A stretch of 64,000 nucleotides of DNA, taken from an uncultured Capnocytophaga sp. GTDB taxonomy: Bacteria > Bacteroidota > Bacteroidia > Flavobacteriales > Flavobacteriaceae. Made by a program: the position numbers and the translations under genes. Of this stretch, positions 1 to 9,492 are shown one piece after another. Below the pieces are notes generated by a model. That model was not told the DNA's origin. It ran no database searches and saw only the letters and a program-made list of their open reading frames with translations. The stretch spans positions 116,456-180,455 of the forward strand of contig NZ_CALGWU010000057.1 of the NCBI RefSeq assembly GCF_937936315.1, given 5' to 3'. The number at the start of each line of letters is the position of its first letter. The stretch's first letter is position 1.

Positions 1-225
1 CCAGCTTCATCTGGGCAAGCGTCGTCTTTATCAGCGATACCGTCGCCATCTCTATCAGGGCAACCGTTTAATTCTTTAAGACCAGCTTCATCTGGGCATT
101 GGTCATCTTTATCAGCTACTCCGTCGCCATCTCTATCAGGGCAACCGTTTAATTCTTTTACTCCTGGTTCATCAGGGCAAAGGTCATCTTTATCGGCTAC
201 GCCATCTTTATCGCGGTCTTTTTTA
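1..225 (-). repeat. Tandem 81-base units encoding thrombospondin type 3 repeats
   Basis: Nearly three units of 27 codons are visible. Each encodes a D-x-D-x-D-G calcium-loop motif followed by CPDEAG or CPDEPG and KELNGCP. The units are almost identical at DNA level, so recombination could change the copy number. The array continues beyond base 1. Confidence 0.85.
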
Positions 226-806
226 CCGAATTTGATAGCAATACCAGCTGCATGTTGGAAGTAGTCTTCTTGAGAGCCAGATTTGAAAGTTGGGTTATAG
301 GCAGTTTGCAAGTTGATACCAATGTTTTCGGTAAACCAGAAGTTTACACCTCCACCGCCTAAAGCGCGGAATTTACCTTCGTTGTCGATAGCAGCATAGC
401 CACCACCTAATTGTAAGAATGGGTCAAACCATCTTGCACCTTTCCAAAGGTTGTTCAAGTGGTATTTTACAGCCAAGTTGGCAGCCCAAAAAGATAAGTC
501 TACTTTGTTATCGAGATCTTTGTTATAACCGAAACCTTTTTCGATTTTGTTCAATGATCCAGAGAGTTCAGCAGAGAAACCAGAGCCAATGTATCTACCT
601 ACAGAAAGGCGAGAAACAGCGGGAAGGATGTTGATATCACTTGGTCCAGCCCAGTCTTTCATCAAGTACCCAAAGTCCTCTGGAGTACGTACATCGACGG
701 TATTCACTCCAAATCCTATTTGCCAAGGACTGTTTTCATCTTGTGCTTGAGCTCCTACTGAAAAAGCAGCAGCTAAAGCAAATAAAGTTAATTTGATTTT
801 CTTCAT
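1..806 (-). CDS. OmpA-type outer-membrane protein with thrombospondin type 3 repeats (C-terminus beyond window)
   Basis: The reading frame starts at the ATG complementary to 804-806 and runs off the left edge. Residues 1-22 form a signal peptide that begins MKKIKLTLFALAAAFS and ends AQAQ. About 180 residues of N-terminal beta-barrel follow, with motifs such as GFGVNTVDVR, YIGSGFSAELSGSLN and GGGYAAIDNEGKFRALGGGG. Calcium-binding type 3 repeats (DRDGDGVADKDDxCPDEAG) then continue to the edge. Proteins of this layout normally end in a peptidoglycan-binding OmpA domain that links outer membrane and cell wall; that part is not visible, so OmpA membership is inferred from the layout. A TATATTTG -7 box lies 40 bases upstream, which supports an independent transcript. 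Confidence 0.85.
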   Translation of the reverse strand, partial: MKKIKLTLFALAAAFSVGAQAQDENSPWQIGFGVNTVDVRTPEDFGYLMKDWAGPSDINILPAVSRLSVGRYIGSGFSAELSGSLNKIEKGFGYNKDLDNKVDLSFWAANLAVKYHLNNLWKGARWFDPFLQLGGGYAAIDNEGKFRALGGGGVNFWFTENIGINLQTAYNPTFKSGSQEDYFQHAAGIAIKFGKKDRDKDGVADKDDLCPDEPGVKELNGCPDRDGDGVADKDDQCPDEAGLKELNGCPDRDGDGIADKDDACPDEA

Positions 807-845
807 ACTTAAAAATGAATTTTGATTACTATTTAAATTTGGGGG

Positions 846-853
846 CAAATATA
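846..853 (-). promoter_or_regulatory. -7 box TATATTTG for the OmpA-type gene
   Basis: On the minus strand this reads TATATTTG, matching the Bacteroidota TAnnTTTG consensus. It lies 40 bases before the start codon. No clear -33 TTTG is visible at the usual 19-base spacing. Confidence 0.55.
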
Positions 854-1008
854 AGTATTATTTTAATATCTATAAATTTTTAAGTACATTTTTTTTCTTT
901 TTTTTTTTATGGTATAAAAAAATGACTTAAAAACACAGTGTTTAAAACAGCATTATATTTTGCTCCATTTATTATTACAATATTGATTATTAACTACTTA
1001 GTTATATA

Positions 1009-4000
1009 TTACAGCCATTTTACCAAGGCAAAATCTTGGCGGTGAGGCAATAAATTATTTTTAGGGAAAATTCGTATTGCCAAGTGTAAAGCGCCGGGAT
1101 ATTCGGAAGCAATTTCTAATTGATAAGTAGCTTTATTACCTTCTTGAGTTACTACCGTAAACTCACTTGTAGAGAGTACTTTGAACTTATCATCTTTTTG
1201 TTGAGCGACAACGAGTTCTACACCTACATCTTGAGGGCGCAAATCGCCTAATTCTAGAGTGATTTCACCTTTGTAAACCTTACCAATAGAGATGAGTTGT
1301 TCGTTGCGATTAGGGACTTTAAAGTTAGCCACCTTTATATTATCCCATTCTTGAGTTACTTTACGTTTCCAATTAGAAAGCTCGATAGCTGTAGCGAACT
1401 TATTGTCTTTCAGTTTAGTTACGCGTTCAGTCATCGGGTAATAATATTGGTTTTCGTAATCGGTGAGCATACGAGTAGTGGTGAAATTGACGGCTACTTT
1501 GGCGATTGTATTTTTGATAAGGGCGCACCAACGAGATGATATACCATCTTTATTTTTATCGTAGAATATAGGGGCGATTTCATCTTCGATAATGTTGTAA
1601 ATAGTTTCGGCGTCCATTTCGTCTTGATATTGTTGATTTTCGTAAGATCGTTCCATAGGCAGCGCCCAACCAGCGTCTTCGCGGTATCCTTCTACCCACC
1701 AACCATCGAGAACGCTGAAGTGCATAGTACCATTCATTGCTGCTTTTTCACCACTGGTTCCTGAAGCTTCGAGCGGACGTGTAGGGGTGTTCATCCAAAC
1801 GTCTACCCCTTGTACCATGTGTCGTGCGAGTTCCATATCGTAGTTAGGTATGAATAATATTTTACCTAGGAACTGTGGTAATTTGGAGATTTCGACGATG
1901 TTTTTAATCAAGTCTTGACCTGCTTTATCGGCGGGGTGAGCTTTACCAGCGAATATGAATTGAACAGGGCGTTCTGGGTTATTTACGATTCTATCCAAAC
2001 GTTCTATATTAGTAAAGAGCAAGTGAGCGCGTTTGTAGGTTGCAAAACGGCGTGCAAAACCAATAGTAAGGATATCTTCTCTTAAATTTTCTTTAATTTC
2101 TACCAGCTGACGAGGAGAGAAATAAGGAGTATTTTTTTCTAGGCGCAATTTTTGTTCTACACGGCGCAAGAGTTTAGATCGGAGGGCTGTTTTGATTTCC
2201 CACACACGTTGATCGGATACTTTGTAAATACCTTCAAAGCTTTTAGGGTCGTAGTGGTGAGTTTTGTAGTCTTTACCAAAGACTTCATTTTCGACTTCTT
2301 TCCAAAGGCCGGCTGTCCAAGTAGGTTGGTGTACCCCGTTGGTTACATAACTAATATGGAGTTCTTCAGGCATATATCCAGGCCACAAGTCTTTGAGGAT
2401 ATCTTTACTTACCTCGCCATGGAGCCAGCTCACACCATTTACTTCTTGAGAGAGGTTAGCAGCGAGGTTACTCATTGAGAATTTCTCGTGAGGGTTGCTC
2501 AAATTGATTTTACCTAAAGCAAGGATTTGTTCCCAATTCACGTGTAATTTATCGGAGTAACCTGCTAAATAAGCACGTAATAAACCTTCTTCAAAAGCAT
2601 CGTGACCTGCAGGTACAGGAGTGTGCGTAGTGAAGAGAGACGAAGCACGTACTACTTCAACTGCTTCAGAGAAAGTGAGGTTGTTATTTTGTATATATTC
2701 GCTAAGGCGTTCTAAACCTATAAAGGCAGCGTGACCTTCGTTGCAGTGGTAAATATCACTATCGATACCTAATTTGCGCAACATTTTGATACCACCTAAA
2801 CCTAACAACATTTCTTGTTTGAGACGATTTTCCCAGTCGCCACCATATAAGTGGTGAGTGATAGAACGGTCGTCTTCGCGGTTGTTTTCAAAATCGGTAT
2901 CGAGGAGATAGAGTTCTATACGACCTACATCGACACGCCATACACGAGCGTAGAGGGTACGCCCAGGAAGTTCGATAGAAATTACTATCCACTTACCAGT
3001 CTCGGGGTCGAATACAGGGGTTACAGGTATTTTAGAGAAATCTTGAGCTTCGTAATCGGCTTCTTGGTTACCTGCCGAGGACAGTTTTTGAGTGAAATAG
3101 CCATAGCGGTATAACAAACCTACCCCAGTGATTTTGGTAGCTTTATCACTAGCTTCTTTTAGATAGTCGCCCGCTAAGATACCCAGACCTCCTGAATAGA
3201 TTTTCAAAGAAGAGTGCAAGCCGTATTCCATACTAAAATAAGAAATAGACGGACTTACCATTTCGGCTTTTTTAGCCATATATTCCTGAAAATCACCATA
3301 TACTTTGGAGAGGTTACGCATAAATACCGCATCGTTTTCCAACTCTTTATAACGAGAGAGGGAAATGCTATCAAGCAAGGCAATAGGGTTTTTGCGCACT
3401 TCTATCCATTTTGCTTTATCAATGTATTTGAACACTTCATAAGCCTCATCGTTCCAGCACCACCAAAGGTTTTTGGCAAGTTCTTCGAGCGGTTGCAAGG
3501 CTTCGGGGATAGCACGGTGGATAATCACACTACGCCAATTAGGAGTATTGACTACTTTGGATTTTTCTAAATAAGCTACACCATCAGTTTCTACAGGAGG
3601 GAGATTTTCTACTCTATCTTCTATATTTTCGAGAGTGAGTTCGTAACACTTGATATAGTATTTTACTAAGTTTTTCCAAAGAGCGATTTCGGAGACTTTA
3701 GCTGCTGTTTCGCGCAATGCTTTAGCCTCTTCTTCTTTTCTATCTAATAGGTTTTGTATATTTTTAGCGATAGCTCCTACTACTTCGCCATAGTTACTAT
3801 CGTTACGATTTACAACTTCTATAGCTTTTTGTTTTTCGGGGTAGTAATCATTGACCCATTTGCCGAATCCTGCCAAAGTAGTGGTGATAGTAGGTACTTT
3901 GAAAGCTAAGCTTTCGAGAGGGGTATAGCCCCAAGGTTCGTAGTAAGAAGGGAAAGCAGTGCCATCTAATCCGATGAGCAATTCGTAATAAGAAAGGTTG

Positions 4001-5247
4001 AACACACCATCATTACCATTGAGGTAACTTGGGCAGAAAATCACTTTCACCTTATCTTCCTTGCGGTTGAACAGTTGTTGCTCGTTGATGCGTTTTATGA
4101 TGGCATCATTATAAACGTTAGGGAGTATATGAGTGAGGTGTTTTTGTTCGTTAGGTGCTGTTTTTTCGGGGTGTTTAAGGTTGTTAAGCAATCCTTGGTT
4201 AGGAGCGTCGTAGGCAGTAGGGATAAGAATATAAGCCAAGAGCTCTTTTTTATTTTTAGGATTACGATTGAGGGCTCCCAAAGCATCGATAAAGGCATCG
4301 ATTCCTTTATTGCGGAACTCATAACGGCCACTAATAGCGACGATTTTGGTTTTCTCACTAATAGGTTGAGCTACTAAGGCTTGTGCTACATTGATGAGGC
4401 GTTCTCTAGCTATTTTTCGTTTTTTATCGAAATCTTTTTCAGCAGGAACGATAGCATCGTTGAAGCCATTAGGGGTAATTATATCTGTTTTTCTAGAGAG
4501 GAAGTGCAAAGCTTCTTGTGCTGTAATTTCGCTTACAGTAGTGAAGCAATCGGCTACTTTAGTAGTTTCTTTTTCGAGGAAGTGCTTGTGTTGTACCCCA
4601 AAACGGTAAGCCATTTCTTCGGGGTTGTAGTTTTTCATTTCGTTGTAGAGCGGATAGCCATTGCCTGCTATAGAACGACCTACGACTGTAGCGTGAGTAG
4701 TGAATACTGAACCTATTTTAGGCATTTCACCTTCTAAATAGAGTAATGCACTACCTGTCATCCACTCGTGGAAGTGGCATATTACGTTTTCGCGTGAAGC
4801 AGTGTTGAACTTCACGAAACTCTCGATTACTTTTCCAACGGCATAACCAAAGAGTACAGACTCTACATAATCCCAAGGACTATTGAAAGAATCGAGTTTA
4901 TAGTTATCCCAATAGTAACGTAAAACTTCATTTTTAGCGCTTACATAATGAGAAAAATCAACAAGGATAACAATAGGATTTCCCTCTATTTTCCAGTTAC
5001 CAACACGTACGCGTAATCCTTCGGAGGCAGCTTTGGCACGCCAAGATTTGAAGAGTCCTGGGTTTTCTACAAATTCTTTATTTTCATTGTGTTGCCAGAT
5101 ATCAGGACCTATCAGAATATATTTACTTCTGAATTGTTTGGCAATAGCAGGGGCTTTAGTAGCGATAACGGTGTGGATACCGCCTACTTTGTTACATACT
5201 TCCCAACTGGTTTCGAAAACATAGTCGGGGTTAAATTTTTTTGTCAT
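1009..5247 (-). CDS. Fused glycogen synthase (GT3-like) and alpha-glucan phosphorylase (GT35)
   Basis: This 1412-residue protein joins two opposing enzymes of storage-glucan metabolism. Residues 1-560 resemble the GT3 glycogen synthase family: an N-terminal KVGGIHTVI loop, and the acidic motif YEPWGYTPLE at about 436-445. Residues 575-1412 are a GlgP-type phosphorylase. It opens with a DUF3417-like stretch (NLWWCWND, about 593-600), then YSGGLGILAGDYLKEASD at about 684. The pyridoxal-phosphate site is TSGEKAAMNG, with the lysine near 1168. No frameshift or stop lies between the halves and the linker is short. The start ATG at 5247 follows a consensus promoter 80 bases upstream. The gene is monocistronic by spacing. 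Each half looks catalytically complete; how the two activities are balanced is not shown by the sequence. Confidence 0.93.
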   Translation of the reverse strand: MTKKFNPDYVFETSWEVCNKVGGIHTVIATKAPAIAKQFRSKYILIGPDIWQHNENKEFVENPGLFKSWRAKAASEGLRVRVGNWKIEGNPIVILVDFSHYVSAKNEVLRYYWDNYKLDSFNSPWDYVESVLFGYAVGKVIESFVKFNTASRENVICHFHEWMTGSALLYLEGEMPKIGSVFTTHATVVGRSIAGNGYPLYNEMKNYNPEEMAYRFGVQHKHFLEKETTKVADCFTTVSEITAQEALHFLSRKTDIITPNGFNDAIVPAEKDFDKKRKIARERLINVAQALVAQPISEKTKIVAISGRYEFRNKGIDAFIDALGALNRNPKNKKELLAYILIPTAYDAPNQGLLNNLKHPEKTAPNEQKHLTHILPNVYNDAIIKRINEQQLFNRKEDKVKVIFCPSYLNGNDGVFNLSYYELLIGLDGTAFPSYYEPWGYTPLESLAFKVPTITTTLAGFGKWVNDYYPEKQKAIEVVNRNDSNYGEVVGAIAKNIQNLLDRKEEEAKALRETAAKVSEIALWKNLVKYYIKCYELTLENIEDRVENLPPVETDGVAYLEKSKVVNTPNWRSVIIHRAIPEALQPLEELAKNLWWCWNDEAYEVFKYIDKAKWIEVRKNPIALLDSISLSRYKELENDAVFMRNLSKVYGDFQEYMAKKAEMVSPSISYFSMEYGLHSSLKIYSGGLGILAGDYLKEASDKATKITGVGLLYRYGYFTQKLSSAGNQEADYEAQDFSKIPVTPVFDPETGKWIVISIELPGRTLYARVWRVDVGRIELYLLDTDFENNREDDRSITHHLYGGDWENRLKQEMLLGLGGIKMLRKLGIDSDIYHCNEGHAAFIGLERLSEYIQNNNLTFSEAVEVVRASSLFTTHTPVPAGHDAFEEGLLRAYLAGYSDKLHVNWEQILALGKINLSNPHEKFSMSNLAANLSQEVNGVSWLHGEVSKDILKDLWPGYMPEELHISYVTNGVHQPTWTAGLWKEVENEVFGKDYKTHHYDPKSFEGIYKVSDQRVWEIKTALRSKLLRRVEQKLRLEKNTPYFSPRQLVEIKENLREDILTIGFARRFATYKRAHLLFTNIERLDRIVNNPERPVQFIFAGKAHPADKAGQDLIKNIVEISKLPQFLGKILFIPNYDMELARHMVQGVDVWMNTPTRPLEASGTSGEKAAMNGTMHFSVLDGWWVEGYREDAGWALPMERSYENQQYQDEMDAETIYNIIEDEIAPIFYDKNKDGISSRWCALIKNTIAKVAVNFTTTRMLTDYENQYYYPMTERVTKLKDNKFATAIELSNWKRKVTQEWDNIKVANFKVPNRNEQLISIGKVYKGEITLELGDLRPQDVGVELVVAQQKDDKFKVLSTSEFTVVTQEGNKATYQLEIASEYPGALHLAIRIFPKNNLLPHRQDFALVKWL

Positions 5248-5326
5248 ACTCTTTATATTTAGTGGCTAGTTTTTAGTTAACGGGGTAACAGCTAATGTTA
5301 TGTTTATATTTATAAAAAATATGCTG

Positions 5327-5356
5327 CAAAGATACAAAGATTTTTATTGACTGCAA
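5327..5356 (-). promoter_or_regulatory. Promoter of the glycogen fusion gene
   Basis: On the minus strand, TTG at 5356-5354 is followed after 19 bases by TATCTTTG at 5334-5327. This matches the Bacteroidota -33/-7 pattern and gives a 5' leader of roughly 70 bases. Confidence 0.7.
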
Positions 5357-5378
5357 TACTTTTGGGGATTTTTTTAGA

Positions 5379-5390
5379 TAAGAGATAAGG
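5379..5390. repeat. Copy of the TAAGAGATAAG repeat
   Basis: TAAGAGATAAGG lies in the spacer 3' of the SWIM gene. Further copies are at 9490-9502 (minus strand), 42741-42753, 46760-46772 and 58661-58673, each in or touching a spacer next to a gene end. Confidence 0.6.
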
Positions 5391-5412
5391 GTTAATATAA
5401 AAATTAACTCAA

Positions 5413-6756
5413 TTAGCTCGTTATCATCTTGGTAGCTAAAATGTGTTTACACAAACCTCTATTAGTTTGGTGATTGGTGTACCAATTGCAAGTGCATTGT
5501 ACTTTCTCGCCGTCGAGAATAACGGTATGGGTAACTCCCCCTGTTCCTTTTACATTGGCTTTCACATAATCACCGCGTTGTTCTACGATTTGTACTTCAT
5601 TATTTTCAGTGAGTTTTTTGGCATTTTGCAAACGCGGGTTCAGACTTATCAAACGCTGGGGTTTGAAAGGCAAACGGCGGTAGAAATAATTGCCATCGGT
5701 GAGGTTGTAGCCCAATAGCCCTATGCTCGAAAGCGATGCTTGAAGGGTGGTCATAGTTCCCATATTTACATCGTTTTCAATAGCCACCATTGCAGGTGAG
5801 AATACTTCATTAGTTTTGAAGAAATTGTTAATCCCTACAAGCCATTCCATAGGCACTTCTTCAATCATATTTTCTAAATATTTACCCTCACCAGAGAAAC
5901 CTCTATACACATTATCGGACAACAAAAAGAGCATCTCTACTCCTTTGAAATGCAACACAAAAGCGACAGATTGCTCACTACTACTGCGATACACATAAAG
6001 ACTATCGGCCAGCAAGAGTAATCCTTGTAAGAGGTTGAGACGATGTACTCCTCCTATTTTAATAGCCCCTGCTGTAGCGGTAGGTGCAAAAGTGTAACCT
6101 ACGCCACGTTTTACCAAGTAATAATCGTTTTTCACGGCTTGTTTAGGCAGAGAACGGAATAGCTGAATGGCTTCGGCTTTATTAAGTCGGTACGCTAAAT
6201 CCATTTCGGAAAGATACACTTGTACGTTGCCCAAGCCCTTAATCCATCTATTGGGCAAGGTTACTTTCTTCTCCACTGTTTTGTGTTTTTCAGTAATAAA
6301 GTGTGTTTGCTTCTGCCCTACACTAAGCACCATTTTCTCCGAAGCTGTTACGGCACTGAAAGCACGCACGGTTACATCATTGAAATCGATATTGGTACAA
6401 CCGCTCTGTAAGAAATCTCCGTCTAACACATCGTTGCGCAAGCCCACACGGGCATAAACACTATTGCAGGACGAGAACCCCTCAAAAAGCAATTCTCCAT
6501 TCCCTACCGAAATAATAGGGTCACGTAGTTTAGCAAGCACCCCAGGGGCGATAGCAAACTGAGAGGCTACGGTCTTCGCCAGTGTAGCAAGACACTTAGC
6601 CACCACAAAAGGTTGCGTGATATTCCCCCAGAAGAAACAAGGCACAGCATTGTCTTCTTTAAGTTCTGAGCAGTGCGAAAAGATAAAATTCTTCTCGTGA
6701 GCGTTCGCCTCTTCTATCACAGAGGCGAACGGATAAGCATATTCAAAATCGTTCAT
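5413..6756 (-). CDS. SWIM zinc-finger protein
   Basis: This 447-residue protein ends in a SWIM motif: C421-x-C423, then C436-x-H438, the CxCx(n)CxH arrangement that binds zinc. SWIM domains occur in proteins that bind DNA or protein partners. The first 400 residues match no family I recognise and contain no obvious enzyme motif, signal peptide or membrane segment. The gene lies directly downstream of, and on the same strand as, a larger protein of unknown function (6911-9388). It has its own consensus promoter in the 154-base gap, so the pair can be transcribed together or separately. The ATG at 6756 is the first in frame after that promoter. Confidence 0.8.
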   Translation of the reverse strand: MNDFEYAYPFASVIEEANAHEKNFIFSHCSELKEDNAVPCFFWGNITQPFVVAKCLATLAKTVASQFAIAPGVLAKLRDPIISVGNGELLFEGFSSCNSVYARVGLRNDVLDGDFLQSGCTNIDFNDVTVRAFSAVTASEKMVLSVGQKQTHFITEKHKTVEKKVTLPNRWIKGLGNVQVYLSEMDLAYRLNKAEAIQLFRSLPKQAVKNDYYLVKRGVGYTFAPTATAGAIKIGGVHRLNLLQGLLLLADSLYVYRSSSEQSVAFVLHFKGVEMLFLLSDNVYRGFSGEGKYLENMIEEVPMEWLVGINNFFKTNEVFSPAMVAIENDVNMGTMTTLQASLSSIGLLGYNLTDGNYFYRRLPFKPQRLISLNPRLQNAKKLTENNEVQIVEQRGDYVKANVKGTGGVTHTVILDGEKVQCTCNWYTNHQTNRGLCKHILATKMITS

Positions 6757-6795
6757 TTGATTTGTCGATTTGTTGATTTGTCAATTTGTGTGGGG

Positions 6796-6826
6796 CAAAG
6801 ATAATGATAATTTGTTGATTAGCAAA
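6796..6826 (-). promoter_or_regulatory. Promoter of the SWIM gene
   Basis: On the minus strand, TTTG (6826-6823) is followed after exactly 19 bases by TATCTTTG (6803-6796). It lies inside an AATTTG-rich repeat tract (6757-6850). Confidence 0.7.
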
Positions 6827-6910
6827 TTGCTGATTTGGCAATTTTACGATGAGACAATTATAGATAGAGGGAGAGTTGTCTGACAAGTCTGACAAGTAAG
6901 ACGAGGCAGA

Positions 6911-9388
6911 CTAACAACTGAATTCTACCAATTTTTTATGATTCGTAGGTTTCTTTTCTTGCTTTTCAGCCAAAGGCAAATAAGCTTCTACTACTGCTTT
7001 TTGGAAAGCCTTTATCTTAGGGTCGCGGGTGGGCATATCCAAAAACTCCACAAATCGATTGATAGGAGTGAGCTTTTGGGCGAGGATATCGGCAAGGAAG
7101 TGTTGCAAATAACTGAGGTCTTCATCACGGCTAATAGCGCGGAGGATATACTCTGCCGCGAGGTCTCGGGGTTCCTTTTTGTCGTGAAGCAAAGCCATTC
7201 CTACAAAAATCCACCCACCGTGATGCACGGGCAGGTCGTATTCCAAGAGTAGTTGCAAAGGCTCACGCAGATTACGTTGGGTCTCGGCATCACTATCGCC
7301 TACATAGAGAGGGGTGTATTTACCTAAGAGCACATCTACATACTGAGGGTTTAGAGAAATTACATAACGCAGAGTATCAGTATCCCAGCGATCGTATGCC
7401 CCTGCATTGTAGCAATTGTAGGGCAATCGGTCAAATACGCTGCTATCAAAAGGACTTGCCAAGGTATAGTTGTAATAGTCATCTACATATACCTTTTCCA
7501 AGAAAAACTGTTTGAACTCTCCTTCTATCTCGTAAGACGGGAAGAAAGGTTTTACAGCCGAAAGATAGTCTTTGGCAGCCGTGGTTTCAAACTCGGTAAA
7601 TACTTTGTCAGGGTGTTTTAGGCGGGTGATTTGCGTCCATAGCGGTAGGAGCTCCTCTGTAGGGGTTACCACATCGGAAAGCCCGAAGAGGTAGCTCAAG
7701 GCAGGCGCGTATTGTCCTGAGAGTAAGCGTACTTTTTCCTGTGCTTCAGGGGTAATGGTACTCAATAACAATCGGTTGCAAGCCACTACTAAGTCATCCA
7801 AATCCACTTCTTTGCCTGCTGTTTGATAAGCGAGCAGTCGGTCGGCAAGGGTTTCAGCATCCATATAGAAAGGTGCGTGCGTAGGGGTGGAAAGGAAAGG
7901 CAGTTTGCTACCCGATTTGAGTTTGCTAAGGGTTGTCCTCACCTTATAGAGCAGGTAAGGAATCTCATCACGCAAATACCAAACATTGTGGAGTACGTAT
8001 GCTTGCTTTAAAGGTTCTTCTTCTTCGGTGTTGAGGCGTCTTACTTGGGTATTCATCTTTTTCCACTCCTCAGGAGACTCCAAAGGTCTGTCCTCCATCC
8101 AGCCCGCGAGGAGCAGTTGCAGAGCAGCTAACTGTACATTAAAGTAATACATCCCATTGACCTGCGCAATATAAGGGGCGAGTTGCTCCTTAAAGTTTTC
8201 TGGCAATTGGTCTTGTAGCTGTACCAATCCCTCGAAGAAAAGGTCGATAGTCGCAGCCGTACGCTCGCGAAGACAGTCGCCGAGGAGGAAGAGGAGTTTT
8301 TCAGGGGTTAGGGGGCAGGAAACAGGTGTCAGGGTGAGAGCTGTGTGGGAGGTGTGGGAGCTGCGAGCCGCACGGGCATTTTGGGAGGTGCGAGCCGCAC
8401 GGGCAGTTGGGGAGTTTTCAGAGTTCTCAGAATTTTCTGAATTTTCTGATGGACTTAGGGTTGCAAGGAGGTTTTGGGCTTTGCCTTTTAGGTAATCGCT
8501 GTAAGGGGCGATGACTTCGGGGAGACCTTCGTGATTAAAATAGGTGGTGAGGAGAGCCGCAACTTTTTCTTGGAGCTTCACGTCGGGGACGGTGAAAAGT
8601 ACCGCTAATTGCTCGCGATAGTCGGGATTGGTAGGGGCTTGCTTTTTATAGTATTTTTCTAAGATATTTAAACCTATAAGCTGGGTTTTGGCTATTTTTG
8701 GGGTAGCAAAACACAGTGCAAAGTTGTCGGCAAAGGCTTGGAAGTCAAAGGATTTTTCGTCGGCTATTTGCTTGATGAGCTTCATCACAAAATTCACCAC
8801 CGAGGTCTTGTCGCTACTGAGCAGAGCAAAGAGGGTCTGTTGAGAAGGAAGGAGCTCTTCTGTTGTAGGTTTACAACCTTCAATAAGACGACAGTTGCTG
8901 ATTACTACATAGCTCTTTTCTGGACTGAGTAACGTCTCTAAAAATTTAGGAAGCACTTGGGTATCCTTAAAATATCCCCTTTCACCTAAGAATAGTAGTT
9001 TTTCATATACAGAAGTAAAGATATTCCGCTTTCCTTGAAAATAAGAAGGAAATAAAACACATAATTCCTTAGCAATACGGGGTCTTTTGAGTATAAAATT
9101 CTCTATTTTCTTGTGTTTATTCTTTATGAATAACACATCACATAGTTTTTCTAATAGAAAATCTTCTTCAAATGGGATAAAATCATTTTCATATAATTCC
9201 CAAAGTACAGGAAATCCTAAGTACTTACAACTTTTCACATCTAACTGAGCAAGTTGTTCTAAGTGTAGTGGATTTTTCTCCTCTTTGAGTACTGAAATCA
9301 GATTAGAGTTGTCGCGGCTGTATAATAAGTTTTGTAGTTCTTTGTCTAATGCCTCAAATTTAAGGGTTTTTGTGTTTTTCTTTGCCAT
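6911..9388 (-). CDS. Large cytoplasmic protein of unknown function (DUF6493-like), partner of the SWIM protein
   Basis: The protein has 825 residues, no signal peptide and no membrane segment. It is rich in leucine and predicted helix, as in repeat-helical scaffold proteins. From memory, proteins of this type (DUF6493-like) sit next to SWIM proteins in Bacteroidota; the family name is tentative. Residues about 313-363 are anomalous: SENSENSEN, then TARAARTSQNARAARSSHTS. This stretch is encoded by DNA that matches intergenic repeats found elsewhere in the window. The rest of the frame is uninterrupted. A promoter with -33 and -7 boxes precedes the ATG at 9388. It is probably a regulatory or structural partner of the SWIM protein, and no function can be assigned. 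Confidence 0.75.
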   Translation of the reverse strand: MAKKNTKTLKFEALDKELQNLLYSRDNSNLISVLKEEKNPLHLEQLAQLDVKSCKYLGFPVLWELYENDFIPFEEDFLLEKLCDVLFIKNKHKKIENFILKRPRIAKELCVLFPSYFQGKRNIFTSVYEKLLFLGERGYFKDTQVLPKFLETLLSPEKSYVVISNCRLIEGCKPTTEELLPSQQTLFALLSSDKTSVVNFVMKLIKQIADEKSFDFQAFADNFALCFATPKIAKTQLIGLNILEKYYKKQAPTNPDYREQLAVLFTVPDVKLQEKVAALLTTYFNHEGLPEVIAPYSDYLKGKAQNLLATLSPSENSENSENSENSPTARAARTSQNARAARSSHTSHTALTLTPVSCPLTPEKLLFLLGDCLRERTAATIDLFFEGLVQLQDQLPENFKEQLAPYIAQVNGMYYFNVQLAALQLLLAGWMEDRPLESPEEWKKMNTQVRRLNTEEEEPLKQAYVLHNVWYLRDEIPYLLYKVRTTLSKLKSGSKLPFLSTPTHAPFYMDAETLADRLLAYQTAGKEVDLDDLVVACNRLLLSTITPEAQEKVRLLSGQYAPALSYLFGLSDVVTPTEELLPLWTQITRLKHPDKVFTEFETTAAKDYLSAVKPFFPSYEIEGEFKQFFLEKVYVDDYYNYTLASPFDSSVFDRLPYNCYNAGAYDRWDTDTLRYVISLNPQYVDVLLGKYTPLYVGDSDAETQRNLREPLQLLLEYDLPVHHGGWIFVGMALLHDKKEPRDLAAEYILRAISRDEDLSYLQHFLADILAQKLTPINRFVEFLDMPTRDPKIKAFQKAVVEAYLPLAEKQEKKPTNHKKLVEFSC
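8301..8450. repeat. In-frame block of three intergenic repeat families inside a coding sequence
   Basis: The block holds an array like CAGGTGTTAGG (8301-8340), two copies of TGCGAGCCGCACGGGCA (8362-8378 and 8390-8406), and a degenerate 9-base array around TTTTCTGAA (8413-8450). The first two families otherwise lie between genes in this window. The length, 150 bases, keeps the reading frame. Confidence 0.75.
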
Positions 9389-9412
9389 AAAATGATTTTA
9401 TCAATTAAGGGA

Positions 9413-9443
9413 CAAAGATATAATTTTTTATTTTATTTTCAAA
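9413..9443 (-). promoter_or_regulatory. Promoter of the 825-residue protein gene
   Basis: On the minus strand, TTTG (9443-9440), 19 bases, then TATCTTTG (9420-9413), 25 bases before the start codon. Confidence 0.7.
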
Positions 9444-9492
9444 ATGAGAAGATATACAAAAAGGGCGTTTGCAGCTATGAGGTTCTTACTTC

